Assembly (NCBI GenBank): GCA_002704755.1
Contig: PAHC01000018.1
Span: 37,237-101,236, forward strand
Origin: Rhodobiaceae bacterium
GTDB lineage: Bacteria > Pseudomonadota > Alphaproteobacteria > Rhizobiales > TMED25
Reading direction: 5' to 3'
DNA: 64,000 bases
The notes beneath the pieces are model-generated. The model was not told the origin of the DNA. It worked only from the letters and a program-made list of their open reading frames with translations, and made no database searches. Within the stretch, counting starts at the first letter, position 1, and every line of letters starts with the position of its first letter. A program made the position numbers and the translations under genes. Shown piece by piece: positions 8,951 to 16,853 of the stretch.

Positions 8951-8969
8951 ATGCTAAATAATTTAGCAT
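8951..8969. promoter_or_regulatory. Palindromic operator candidate between divergent ThDP enzyme and CoA-transferase genes
   Basis: ATGCTAAAT and ATTTAGCAT are perfect 9-base arms around a single A. The symmetry and its place in a 106-base divergent intergenic region suggest a dimeric repressor or activator site controlling both genes. No regulator gene is adjacent, so the cognate protein is not identified. Confidence 0.5.
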
Positions 8970-8998
8970 TAATTAATGTACTATCAACATATTAAGTG

Positions 8999-10210
8999 AT
9001 GAGCAATATTTCGAAAACATCTGACGCCTTAGCAGGACTAAAAGTACTTGAATGTGCAACAGTTATAGCTGCACCGCTTTGCGGAAGATTATTAGCAGAT
9101 TTTGGTGCTGAGGTCCTTCATATTGAAACCCCTATAAAAGGAGACCATCTGAGAAATTTTGGTTTTGAAGTCGATGGTATCAATCCGTGGTGGAAGACAT
9201 ATGCAAGAAACAAGAAGTTGATTACGCTTAATATATCAAAGGAAAAGGGAAGAAAAATATTATTGGATCTTCTTGATAACACTGATATTTTTATTGAAAA
9301 TTTTAGGCCAGGACGGCTTGAAGACTGGGGCATCAGCATAGAGGAATTACAAGAAAAATTCCCAAGACTCATTATTGTTAGAGTTACTGGTTACGGTCAA
9401 ACCGGTCCATATGCAAATCAGCCAGGCTTTGGTACTCTTATGGAGGCTATGAGTGGTTTTGCTGAAATGACAGGTGAGAAGGATGGCATGCCCACATTAC
9501 CTCAATTTGCATTAGCAGACACATTCGCAGGATTTTATTCCGCTCTATCAGCGATGTTCGCAGTTTACAATAGGGACGTCCAGAATACTAAGAAGGGGCA
9601 GGTCATTGACGTAAGTATTTGGGAGAGCTTATTTTCCGTTTTGGGTCCAAATGCTATGGTATTTGATTTAACTGGAGAAGCTCCAAAGCGTATGGGTAAT
9701 ATTGCTCCAACCAGTGCGCCAAGAAATACTTATAAAACAAAAGATAATAAGTGGATTGCTCTTGCCGGGGCAACGCAAACAACAGCTGAAAGATTATTTA
9801 AAGTTATTGGTAAGAGTGAGTTAATTAATGATCCAAAATTTGCAAATAATACTCAGCGTGTTTTAAACGTTGTAGAGTTGGATAAGCATATATCAGAGTG
9901 GATGATGGAGCATACTCTTGAAGAAGTTTCTAAAATATTACATGAGGCTTCTGTTCCAATGGGACCTATTTATAACATTGAAGATATTATAAATAATGTT
10001 CATGCTCAAGCGAGAGAGATGATTACCAATATCAAGGACAATGGAAGATCAATCAAGACTGAGAATGTATTTCCTAAGTTATCGAGAACACCCGGTAAGA
10101 TAAAACACCTCGGAAAAGAGATGGGCTCAGATAATGATGAAATATTTAGAGAAAGATTAGGACTCAATAAAGATGAAATTGAGAAATTACAAAAAGATGG
10201 GATAATATAA
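8999..10210 (+). CDS. Class III (CaiB/BaiF) CoA-transferase
   Basis: The roughly 403-residue protein fits the full CaiB/BaiF family. GLKVLECATVIAAPLCGRLL at the N-terminus and ENFRPGRLEDWG are family signatures, and the catalytic Asp is near residue 174 in ALADTFAGFY. These enzymes move CoA between carboxylic acids through an aspartyl-CoA thioester. A GTG at 8996 immediately precedes the chosen ATG at 8999; neither has a clear Shine-Dalgarno sequence. The CitE-like lyase gene follows after 16 bases, so the pair probably activates and then cleaves a hydroxy-diacid such as malate or citramalate. The substrate is inference. Confidence 0.85.
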   Translation: MSNISKTSDALAGLKVLECATVIAAPLCGRLLADFGAEVLHIETPIKGDHLRNFGFEVDGINPWWKTYARNKKLITLNISKEKGRKILLDLLDNTDIFIENFRPGRLEDWGISIEELQEKFPRLIIVRVTGYGQTGPYANQPGFGTLMEAMSGFAEMTGEKDGMPTLPQFALADTFAGFYSALSAMFAVYNRDVQNTKKGQVIDVSIWESLFSVLGPNAMVFDLTGEAPKRMGNIAPTSAPRNTYKTKDNKWIALAGATQTTAERLFKVIGKSELINDPKFANNTQRVLNVVELDKHISEWMMEHTLEEVSKILHEASVPMGPIYNIEDIINNVHAQAREMITNIKDNGRSIKTENVFPKLSRTPGKIKHLGKEMGSDNDEIFRERLGLNKDEIEKLQKDGII

Positions 10211-10226
10211 ACTAAGAGGAGATAAA

Positions 10227-11084
10227 ATGAACAAAAAACCACTCATTACGCTTTATACGCCAGGAAACAAGCCTGAACTAATTGAGAAAGCATCAAGATT
10301 TGAACCAGATGGAATCATTATTGATTTTGAAGATGCTGTACCTCTCAATATGAAAAGTGAGGTTAGAGAAAATATATCAAAAAATGTCATACCAAATCTT
10401 AGTATAACAGCGCTAGTAAGAGTAAATAGCGAAAAAGAATTCCTAGAAGATGACGTTAGAGCAGTAACCCAGAAGAATATCTACGGCATAGCTCTTCCAA
10501 TGGCAGAGTCCGTAAGTCAGGTAAAGTTTGTAGATGAAATAATTTCTGACGAAGAGGCTAAAAAAGGACTTGAAAAGAATTCAATCAAGTTACTTCTTCT
10601 AATTGAGACTGCTCTGGGTGTAATAAAATGCTTTGATATTTGTAGTGCAGCTGAGCGTGTCGAGTCTATTGTATTTGGTAGTGCCCAAGATGGTGACTTA
10701 CAAAGAGATCTCAGATCAGATTGGTCGATAGATGGCTTTGAATTAAATTATTCTAGGTCAAGATCATTAGTTGAAGCAAGGGCAGCGAAGATGCCATATG
10801 TTCTTGATGGTGCTTATGGTGGAATAAATGATTTGGAAGGTCTAAGAGCTGAGTGTGAACTTAGTAAGAGATTGGGTTATGATGGTAGAACATTAATTCA
10901 TCCAAGTCATATAAAAGTTGCCAGGGAAGCTTATGAACCAGATCCTAAAGAAATTGATTTATATACCAGAATGGTTGCAGCATTTGAAGATGCAGAAAAG
11001 AAGGGACAGGCTGCAATAACTTTTGAAAATAAGTTAGTTGACTATGCTATGTATAAAAAAGCGAAGGATTTTATTGATAGATAA
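10227..11084 (+). CDS. HpcH/HpaI aldolase/CitE-family CoA-ester lyase
   Basis: The 285-residue TIM-barrel protein resembles citrate lyase beta subunit, malyl-CoA lyase and citramalyl-CoA lyase. IIDFEDAVP supplies acidic metal-binding residues, LIETALGV and FGSAQDGDL the further ligand and loop, and GYDGRTLIHPSHI the C-terminal signature. The expected reaction is retro-Claisen cleavage of a beta-hydroxyacyl-CoA to acetyl-CoA and an oxoacid. AAGAGGAG precedes the ATG. It forms an operon with the upstream CoA-transferase, which could supply its CoA-ester substrate. It ends at a strong bidirectional terminator. Confidence 0.85.
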   Translation: MNKKPLITLYTPGNKPELIEKASRFEPDGIIIDFEDAVPLNMKSEVRENISKNVIPNLSITALVRVNSEKEFLEDDVRAVTQKNIYGIALPMAESVSQVKFVDEIISDEEAKKGLEKNSIKLLLLIETALGVIKCFDICSAAERVESIVFGSAQDGDLQRDLRSDWSIDGFELNYSRSRSLVEARAAKMPYVLDGAYGGINDLEGLRAECELSKRLGYDGRTLIHPSHIKVAREAYEPDPKEIDLYTRMVAAFEDAEKKGQAAITFENKLVDYAMYKKAKDFIDR

Positions 11085-11100
11085 AACTTATATTTGAGTA

Positions 11101-11135
11101 AAAAAAAACCCAGATAATTAATCTGGGTTTTTTTT
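11101..11135. terminator. Strong bidirectional intrinsic terminator
   Basis: A perfect 15-bp inverted repeat with core CCCAGAT/ATCTGGG around the loop AATTA is flanked by eight A bases on the left and eight T bases on the right. It therefore works for both the CitE-like gene (plus strand) and the convergent ABC importer operon (minus strand). Confidence 0.9.
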
Positions 11136-11153
11136 AGATTAGAATGTAATGAT

Positions 11154-12029
11154 TTAAGCTTGGCTCATATCACCATTTTCTTTTATCCATTGTCTTTTTC
11201 TTTTCGCTCCAACTTCTTCCATTCTAGAATGTCTTCTCCAATATAGAACTTTGTAGTCCATATATTCCATGAGTGTAAATAAACTTAGACCCATTAGAGA
11301 CATTACTATTAGCGCAGCGAAACTGCCATCCATATTTAAACGGAATGCAAACCTTTGCATCAAAATACCAACTCCCTCAGATGCTGAAAAGAATTGTGCA
11401 ACAATTGTACCAATTAAAGCACCTGTCATTGCAAGTTTTAATCCAGCTATTATGATGGGAAGTGCACTAGGTATTTGACATTTTTGGAAATATTGTTTCT
11501 TTGTTGATCCAAGAGATCTAAATAGTTCCGTAGCATCTTTATCAATATTTAGCAATCCTGTAAGTGTATTGATAAATGGAGGAAAGAAGCAAACAAGTGC
11601 AGCGAGGGCAATTTTTGAGCTCCATCCAAATCCAAACCAAGCAATAATAAACGGTGTAACAGCTATACCCGGTGTTACGTTGAATACTACCGCATAAGGC
11701 GCCCAATATCTTCTAAACACAGGGCTTATTGCTGCAGTTATAGCTAGACCCATTCCAATACTTACACCAATAATGAAGCCCATTGTTGCTTCATACATTG
11801 TAATTATGTAATGCCAGTATATTGAACCTGTTACAAAAAACATTTCATAAAGTCTGTACGCAATAGATGTAGGTGCAGGCATAATTAACTCGTTGACATA
11901 TCCTAAACGTGCCCCAAGTTCCCAGCCTCCAAATAAGATTAAAAATACAAGACCGTGCGCAAGTGTTTTTTGAACTGGTGTTAGCTCTTTAACGCCGGCT
12001 AATACGCCGTCTGATCCAATATCACTCAT
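11154..12029 (-). CDS. ABC transporter permease (SsuC/TauC/NrtB family), second of a pair
   Basis: The 291-residue membrane protein has about six transmembrane segments and the EAA-type cytoplasmic loop (ELFRSLGSTKKQYFQKCQ, then PSALP) that docks the ATPase. The family imports nitrate, sulfonates, taurine, thiamine precursors and similar solutes. Its start overlaps the stop of the upstream permease gene by 4 bases (ATGA), so translation is coupled. It is a clear paralogue of that neighbour; most importers of this family use one permease as a homodimer, so a heterodimer is likely here. The substrate is unknown because no binding-protein gene is nearby. Confidence 0.85.
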   Translation of the reverse strand: MSDIGSDGVLAGVKELTPVQKTLAHGLVFLILFGGWELGARLGYVNELIMPAPTSIAYRLYEMFFVTGSIYWHYIITMYEATMGFIIGVSIGMGLAITAAISPVFRRYWAPYAVVFNVTPGIAVTPFIIAWFGFGWSSKIALAALVCFFPPFINTLTGLLNIDKDATELFRSLGSTKKQYFQKCQIPSALPIIIAGLKLAMTGALIGTIVAQFFSASEGVGILMQRFAFRLNMDGSFAALIVMSLMGLSLFTLMEYMDYKVLYWRRHSRMEEVGAKRKRQWIKENGDMSQA

Positions 12030-12901
12030 AGTCCTAACTCCTGTCTATATTTGATTTCTCTTTGAGCACTTTTTTTAGCCATCAGATCATCATCCAACCA
12101 ATAAAGTACACGTTTATCTACTACTTCCATTGCTCTGAACAGTAGGAACCCATAAAGGGTAATTGATAGTAGCCCCGCGAAAGCTGAAGGCATATTCAGA
12201 GACATTGTATATCTTGCCATTAGAATGCCCATACCCGCCTGAGCAGATATGAATTCCGCAACAAGAGCGCCACCGAATGCAGATCCAACAGCAAGTTTTA
12301 ACCCTGCGTTCATTGTTGGTAATGCAGTTGGTATCATTAATCTCCAAAAGACCTGTCTTCTAGTTGCTCCAAGTGACCTGAAGAGTTCATAAGATTCTTC
12401 TTGAACGCCAAGTAAACCAGTAATTGTATTCACAAATGGTGCGAAGAAACATACCAAAGCTGCTAGTGCAACTTTTGAGCTCATTCCAAATCCAAACCAA
12501 GTAACAAATATTGGACCAACAGCAATCCTTGGTGTTGCCTCAACAATAATAATGTATGGTTTTAGAAATTGCCTAAATGTATCACTCAAAACAGCAGCGA
12601 CAGCAAGAGCAATACCAATAACTGAACCGATAAGGCAGCCAAGCATTGCTTCCTGGAAGGTTACCCATAAATGGTACCAAACATTTCCTTGCGTAACATA
12701 TATTTTCCATATTGATGCAGCAATATCAGTAGGTCTTGGAAGTAATAAAGGATTACTAAACCCAGTCCTGTTGGCCATTTCCCATATAAACATGACTACG
12801 AAGAAGATTAGTGTGTGTCTTATAACGGCACCACCTAAAGACCCTGTATATTGGGAGTTTAGTTCAATATTACTAACGCTAGCTTCTTGATCATTACTCA
12901 T
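12026..12901 (-). CDS. ABC transporter permease (SsuC/TauC/NrtB family), first of a pair
   Basis: The 291-residue inner-membrane protein has the same fold as the following gene. ATPRIAVGPIFVTWFGFGM is the family signature, and ESYELFRSLGATRRQVFWR with IPTALP is the EAA loop. It overlaps by 4 bases with both the ATPase gene upstream and the second permease downstream, so the three genes are translationally coupled. Together with its paralogue it should form the translocation channel of a solute importer. The tail differs from that of its neighbour, with a charged C-terminal stretch after the last membrane segment. Confidence 0.85.
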   Translation of the reverse strand: MSNDQEASVSNIELNSQYTGSLGGAVIRHTLIFFVVMFIWEMANRTGFSNPLLLPRPTDIAASIWKIYVTQGNVWYHLWVTFQEAMLGCLIGSVIGIALAVAAVLSDTFRQFLKPYIIIVEATPRIAVGPIFVTWFGFGMSSKVALAALVCFFAPFVNTITGLLGVQEESYELFRSLGATRRQVFWRLMIPTALPTMNAGLKLAVGSAFGGALVAEFISAQAGMGILMARYTMSLNMPSAFAGLLSITLYGFLLFRAMEVVDKRVLYWLDDDLMAKKSAQREIKYRQELGL

Positions 12902-13671
12902 AGCGGCTGTCCATCTAAGTGTCCAGATAACACGTCTCTTACTTGTTGGACGTAGTTATTAAATTCTGGAGTTGTTGTCATATCAATATTTCTTGGTGTA
13001 GGAAGATCGATTTCAATCTGAGCTGCAATTCTTCCTGGTCTAGGAGTCATAACAAAAACTTGATCTGCTAGGTATATTGCTTCTTGTATATTATGCGTCA
13101 CAAATAATGTTGTTATATCTGGACCTTCAACAATTCTCAATAGTTCGTCATTCAATCTTTCACGTGTGAATTCATCAAGAGCACCAAAAGGTTCATCAAG
13201 AAGCATAATATCCGCTCCCGTTTGCAATAAACGAGCGAGTGCAACACGTTGCTGCATACCGCCTGATAATTGTCTAGGGAATGAGAATTCGAAATCTTTT
13301 AGACCAACAAGTTGGAGATGATCCCAAGCTCTTTTCTTCGCATCGGTATCAATTGTTCCTCTAATTTCATCTGGCAAGAGTACATTTTCAATTGAAGTAC
13401 GCCAGTCTAATAAAACTGCCTTCTGGAACATCATTCCAATATCACTTCTAGGTCCAACTACTTCATTACTTCTTACAAGTAGGTCACCTTCAGATTTTTC
13501 AATTAGACCTGATATAAGTCTAAGTAACGTAGATTTTCCGCAACCACTTGGTCCTACTAAAGATATAAATGAACCACGTGGGATAGTGAAATTAGCGTCT
13601 TCAACAGCAATAACGTTTTCATTAAATTGCTTTCTGAGTCCGCTACCACTAATGACTATGTCTTCAGCCAT
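12898..13671 (-). CDS. ABC transporter ATP-binding protein (SsuB/TauB/NrtD family)
   Basis: The 257-residue nucleotide-binding subunit has Walker A GPSGCGKST, Q-loop in MMFQKAVLLDWRT, signature LSGGMQQRV, Walker B IMLLDEPFGALD and the switch His in THNIQEA, so it is intact. It is the first gene of the minus-strand importer operon. Start: GGGAGGAAATTAAACATG gives a strong Shine-Dalgarno. Upstream lies an inverted repeat (13693-13710) that may be an operator. The periplasmic binding protein expected for an importer is absent from this window and must be encoded elsewhere. Confidence 0.9.
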   Translation of the reverse strand: MAEDIVISGSGLRKQFNENVIAVEDANFTIPRGSFISLVGPSGCGKSTLLRLISGLIEKSEGDLLVRSNEVVGPRSDIGMMFQKAVLLDWRTSIENVLLPDEIRGTIDTDAKKRAWDHLQLVGLKDFEFSFPRQLSGGMQQRVALARLLQTGADIMLLDEPFGALDEFTRERLNDELLRIVEGPDITTLFVTHNIQEAIYLADQVFVMTPRPGRIAAQIEIDLPTPRNIDMTTTPEFNNYVQQVRDVLSGHLDGQPL

Positions 13672-13993
13672 GTTTAATTTCCTCCCATTAAGTTATGCAG
13701 TTTTGCATAAAATTTGATAATTGACTATAGTATCTAGGTTTCTAGCTATCTCAGCTAAAGTTACTTTGTAGCAACATTTTAATAAAAATTAAAGAAAAAT
13801 CTAAACTAAATTAAAAAAAAATTTAATAACTTATTAACTGTTGTTATTTCCAGTAAATTCTTTTGTCATTTATATGTTTTTTGAATGTATAATAAAAATA
13901 TGTAGCAAAGATATGAAACTCTGGCTCAGAAGTATTCATTAAATGTATGCATTAGAATCCTATAATAATAAATATACAGATGAGGACTAAACT
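13672..13993. other. Divergent intergenic region between ABC importer and CMD-family gene
   Basis: This 322-base, very AT-rich gap contains no supportable gene. It holds the inverted repeat at 13693-13710, a second imperfect one at 13743-13757 (TAGCT-N5-AGCTA), and a plus-strand TATAAT at 13961-13966 about 28 bases before the CMD-family ATG. It probably carries promoters and operators for both directions. Confidence 0.6.
13693..13710. promoter_or_regulatory. Inverted repeat upstream of the ABC importer operon
   Basis: TTATGCA and TGCATAA are 7-base arms separated by GTTT, 22 bases upstream of the ATPase start codon. The position inside the leader or near the promoter fits an operator or an RNA hairpin before the ribosome-binding site. 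No regulator gene is adjacent. Confidence 0.4.
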
Positions 13994-14563
13994 ATGAGAC
14001 TAAAGAATTTAACCTATAATGAAATGAATGAAGCTCAAAAGAAGATACATGATGATATTTCTTCAGGGCCGCGTGGCAGTGTAAGAGGACCACTTGCAGT
14101 TTGGATGCATAGAGCTGGTTTAGCAGATAAGGCACAATCACTTGGAGCTTATTGCAGATATTACACATCACTTGAGCCAAAATTATCTGAATTTGCAATC
14201 TGTTTAATTGCTCGCGTATGGGGTGCAGGGTATGAGTGGAAAGTTCATAGCAAAATTGCAATAGAAAAAGGTGTTCCTCAAGAAATTATAGATGCTATCG
14301 AGAAAGGCAAGAAACCATCAAATATGGACTCTGAACAAAGTGTAATCTATGATTTTACAATGCGTCTTCATAAAGATAAAAAGGTAAGTGATGAAGTTTA
14401 TGAAAATACGATTAATATTCTCGGTAAAGATAGGATAGTAGATTTAGTTGGAATACTTGGTTATTACACGCTCATATCAATGACCATAAATGTATTTGGG
14501 GTAGAGCATTCTGAATTAAAAAGTCCATATATGGATGAATTGGAGGGAGATATTGAAATATAA
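13994..14563 (+). CDS. Carboxymuconolactone decarboxylase-family protein
   Basis: The 189-residue all-helical protein matches the CMD/AhpD-like fold: GPLAVWMHRAGLADKAQSLG, LSEFAICLIARVW and YEWKVHSKIA are family landmarks around the substrate cavity. The CxxC redox pair of true AhpD alkylhydroperoxidases is absent, so it is more like gamma-carboxymuconolactone decarboxylase relatives with unknown substrate. GATGAGGAC precedes the ATG as a Shine-Dalgarno. It overlaps the following aldo/keto reductase gene, so the two are translationally coupled and probably share a pathway. Confidence 0.75.
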   Translation: MRLKNLTYNEMNEAQKKIHDDISSGPRGSVRGPLAVWMHRAGLADKAQSLGAYCRYYTSLEPKLSEFAICLIARVWGAGYEWKVHSKIAIEKGVPQEIIDAIEKGKKPSNMDSEQSVIYDFTMRLHKDKKVSDEVYENTINILGKDRIVDLVGILGYYTLISMTINVFGVEHSELKSPYMDELEGDIEI

Positions 14564-15590
14564 TCAACTTGGTCAGACAGAAATAAAAGTCTCTGAGGTT
14601 GGTTTGGGTGGCGCAGGAATTGGTCACGCGTGGGGTTTAACCTCTGATGAAGAATGTCAATATCTTATAAACTGTGCAATTGATAATGGGATAAATTTTT
14701 ATGATACATCTCCAGTTTATGGAAATGAAAAATCTGAAATAAACTTGGGAAATGTATTTAAAAAATTATCCTCAACGAGGAGAGAAAAGTTAATAATCGC
14801 AACAAAAATACGTTTTCATAATTTTGAACAACTTGACAAAATAGAAGACTCTATGAGGAGTTCAATAGATAGGAGTTTATCAAATCTAAATCTTGATTAC
14901 ATAGATTTAATTCAAATTCACCATCAGGTTGGGAATTCCAGAGGGGAGTATAAATTTCGTGATAACCCTCCAGAATTTGCACCAATCATGACTTATTCTG
15001 ATTGTATAAATTTCTCTGAATTAATCAATAGATTCCGAGCGGAAGGGAAAGTTCGGTTCACTGGATTGACAGGTTGGAACGCTGATTTTTCAACGATCTG
15101 TAATTTACTGAAGAGTAAAAATTTTGATACTATCCAGGTACTTTATAATGTTCTTAATCAGTCAGCAGGAGGGAAACTTCCAATTCTAAATGAGAAGGAC
15201 CAAGGTTCTGGATTAAATGATAATTCATTAAATGAGGGATCAATTTTTGATTTGTGTCAGAAGTATAATGTGGGTGTTATTGGGATTCGTTCGCATGCTG
15301 CTGGCGCAATAGTTAACCAGCTTGATAGAACAATTCATTTGAAAGATAGTCTTTATCAAATGCATAAAAATGCTAGAGAATTGGACGATGTCGCAAAGAA
15401 ATACGATCTTAGTTTGGCAGAGATGGCACTGATATTTTGTATTAAGAATCCAAATATCAGCACAACAGTTCCAGGGGTAAAGAATAGACAAGAATTATTG
15501 CAATCAATTAAATGTGCAAATTCTGCAATAAATGATGAAATAACAATTGAAATTGAAGAATGGTATAAAAGGAAGATAATTCAAGAATGA
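14553..15590 (+). CDS. Aldo/keto reductase-family oxidoreductase
   Basis: This TIM-barrel NADPH-dependent reductase shows the catalytic tetrad: Asp and Tyr in FYDTSPVYG, Lys in LIIATKI and His in LIQIHH. I prefer the TTG at 14553, with GGAGGG five bases upstream, giving KYNQLGQTEIKVSEVGLG after the start; an ATG at 14535 would add six residues but lacks a Shine-Dalgarno. The start lies inside the end of the CMD-family gene. The homologues closest in pattern are sugar or aldehyde dehydrogenases and reductases such as L-fucose dehydrogenase; the substrate is not assignable. Confidence 0.8.
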   Translation: MKYNQLGQTEIKVSEVGLGGAGIGHAWGLTSDEECQYLINCAIDNGINFYDTSPVYGNEKSEINLGNVFKKLSSTRREKLIIATKIRFHNFEQLDKIEDSMRSSIDRSLSNLNLDYIDLIQIHHQVGNSRGEYKFRDNPPEFAPIMTYSDCINFSELINRFRAEGKVRFTGLTGWNADFSTICNLLKSKNFDTIQVLYNVLNQSAGGKLPILNEKDQGSGLNDNSLNEGSIFDLCQKYNVGVIGIRSHAAGAIVNQLDRTIHLKDSLYQMHKNARELDDVAKKYDLSLAEMALIFCIKNPNISTTVPGVKNRQELLQSIKCANSAINDEITIEIEEWYKRKIIQE

Positions 15591-15668
15591 TTAGCAAGAA
15601 ATAATACTTTCAATTATCAAAATATATTATATAAGTTTAATATTGATGTTTTATTAAGGTTACATTCA

Positions 15669-15941
15669 ATGGCAAAAGAAGAGTTGCTTGAATTAGATGG
15701 TGTGGTTACCGATGTGCTTCCAGATGCTCGTTTTAGGGTGATGTTGGACAATGAACATGAAATTGTAGCCTATACTGCAGGAAAAATGAAGAAACACAGG
15801 ATCAGGACTTTAATTGGTGATCGTGTAACAGTTGAAATGACACCATATGATCTGGACAAAGGACGAATTATTTTTAGACATAAGGATGAAAAAGCACCTG
15901 CAACAAGAGCTCAGGCAAGGAAAAACTTCAGAAGAAGATAA
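15669..15941 (+). CDS. infA: Translation initiation factor IF-1
   Basis: This OB-fold protein begins MAKEELLELDGVVTDVLP and contains FRVMLDNEHEIVAYTAGKMK and RIRTLIGDRVTVEMTPYDL, the classic IF-1 sequence. IF-1 binds the 30S A site and works with IF-2 and IF-3. At 90 residues it is about 18 longer than the usual 72, because of a basic tail (APATRAQARKNFRRR) after the core. It stands alone, 78 bases after the aldo/keto reductase gene, with a possible own promoter in the AT-rich gap, and converges on the EamA gene. Confidence 0.95.
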   Translation: MAKEELLELDGVVTDVLPDARFRVMLDNEHEIVAYTAGKMKKHRIRTLIGDRVTVEMTPYDLDKGRIIFRHKDEKAPATRAQARKNFRRR

Positions 15942-15961
15942 CAGATTTTTTCTATAATCCG

Positions 15962-16846
15962 CTAATTTTCATAATTTGCTAATATTACAGCAACAACAAC
16001 GCAGAAAAATCCAATCAATATATTTGAAGAAACAGGTTCGCTTAATATCAGTGCACCTAATATCATTGCACTTAATGGATTAAAGCCAACAGTCATTGTT
16101 ATGCCAGTTGGTGTTGACATATTGATTGAAGAAGTAAACATAGACTTCATTAAAGCAGCGCCAGGGATGGCTAATATGAGTAATACAATCCATTGAGTTG
16201 AGTCAAATGATAGAGATCCATTGAGAGGACTTCCAAAGAATAATGCTAGCAGAAGCATTAGAGATGAACCAATAAACATTGGCCATGCGGTGAATGTAAA
16301 ACTTCCGTATTTTCGAATGTATTTACCAACATTCAACACATAAACAGAATTACAGAATGCAGCTACAAACATTAAAAAGTCACCTAAGTGTACATCCGAT
16401 GCCAGTGAACCTATATCGTCACTGAGTGTGATAATAATTCCTGTGATAGCTATCATTATCGCTAATACCTTAAGTGGTGTTGGCCTCTCTTTACCAAGCA
16501 GTACTCCTAAGACCAAAGTTATTACAGGCTGTGATGTAAAAACAATAGATCCCCGAGCTGCAGTGGTATGTTCAAGCCCAGCGGCAAAGGATAGGGGGAA
16601 ACCAATATAAAAAACTATGGATAACAATAATATTGGTATCCAATCCACTCTTTCCAGTGGTTTGTTTTTTTTGAATAAGAATAATAATGATAATAATAAT
16701 AAAGCTGCTATCCCATACCGGGTCCCTGGCAATGTAAAGGGATCAGTGTCAGGCATTAAGTATCTTGTGAGAACTACGGTTGTACCTCCAATAGTCGCAG
16801 ACAATGACGCTAATAATGCGCCGATGTAGCTTTGTTTAACTATCAT
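15962..16846 (-). CDS. EamA/DMT-superfamily transporter
   Basis: The 294-residue inner-membrane protein has about ten hydrophobic segments arranged as two EamA repeats. Signatures are SATIGGTTVVLTRYL near the N-terminus and GLEHTTAARGSIVFTSQPV at the end of the first repeat. The family exports or exchanges amino acids, nucleotides and other metabolites; the substrate cannot be read here. It follows the GlcD-type flavoprotein gene by 7 bases on the same strand, so they are co-transcribed. Confidence 0.8.
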   Translation of the reverse strand: MIVKQSYIGALLASLSATIGGTTVVLTRYLMPDTDPFTLPGTRYGIAALLLLSLLFLFKKNKPLERVDWIPILLLSIVFYIGFPLSFAAGLEHTTAARGSIVFTSQPVITLVLGVLLGKERPTPLKVLAIMIAITGIIITLSDDIGSLASDVHLGDFLMFVAAFCNSVYVLNVGKYIRKYGSFTFTAWPMFIGSSLMLLLALFFGSPLNGSLSFDSTQWIVLLILAIPGAALMKSMFTSSINMSTPTGITMTVGFNPLSAMILGALILSEPVSSNILIGFFCVVVAVILANYEN

Positions 16847-16853
16847 GTTTTTT

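Noticed and set aside
12114..12347. Small minus-strand protein inside the permease gene
   Set aside because: The frame is a shadow of the permease gene with no Shine-Dalgarno and a composition unlike real proteins.
13992..14261. Minus-strand frame opposite the CMD-family gene
   Set aside because: It is antisense to a well-supported gene, rich in Leu/His/Gln and without any recognisable domain.
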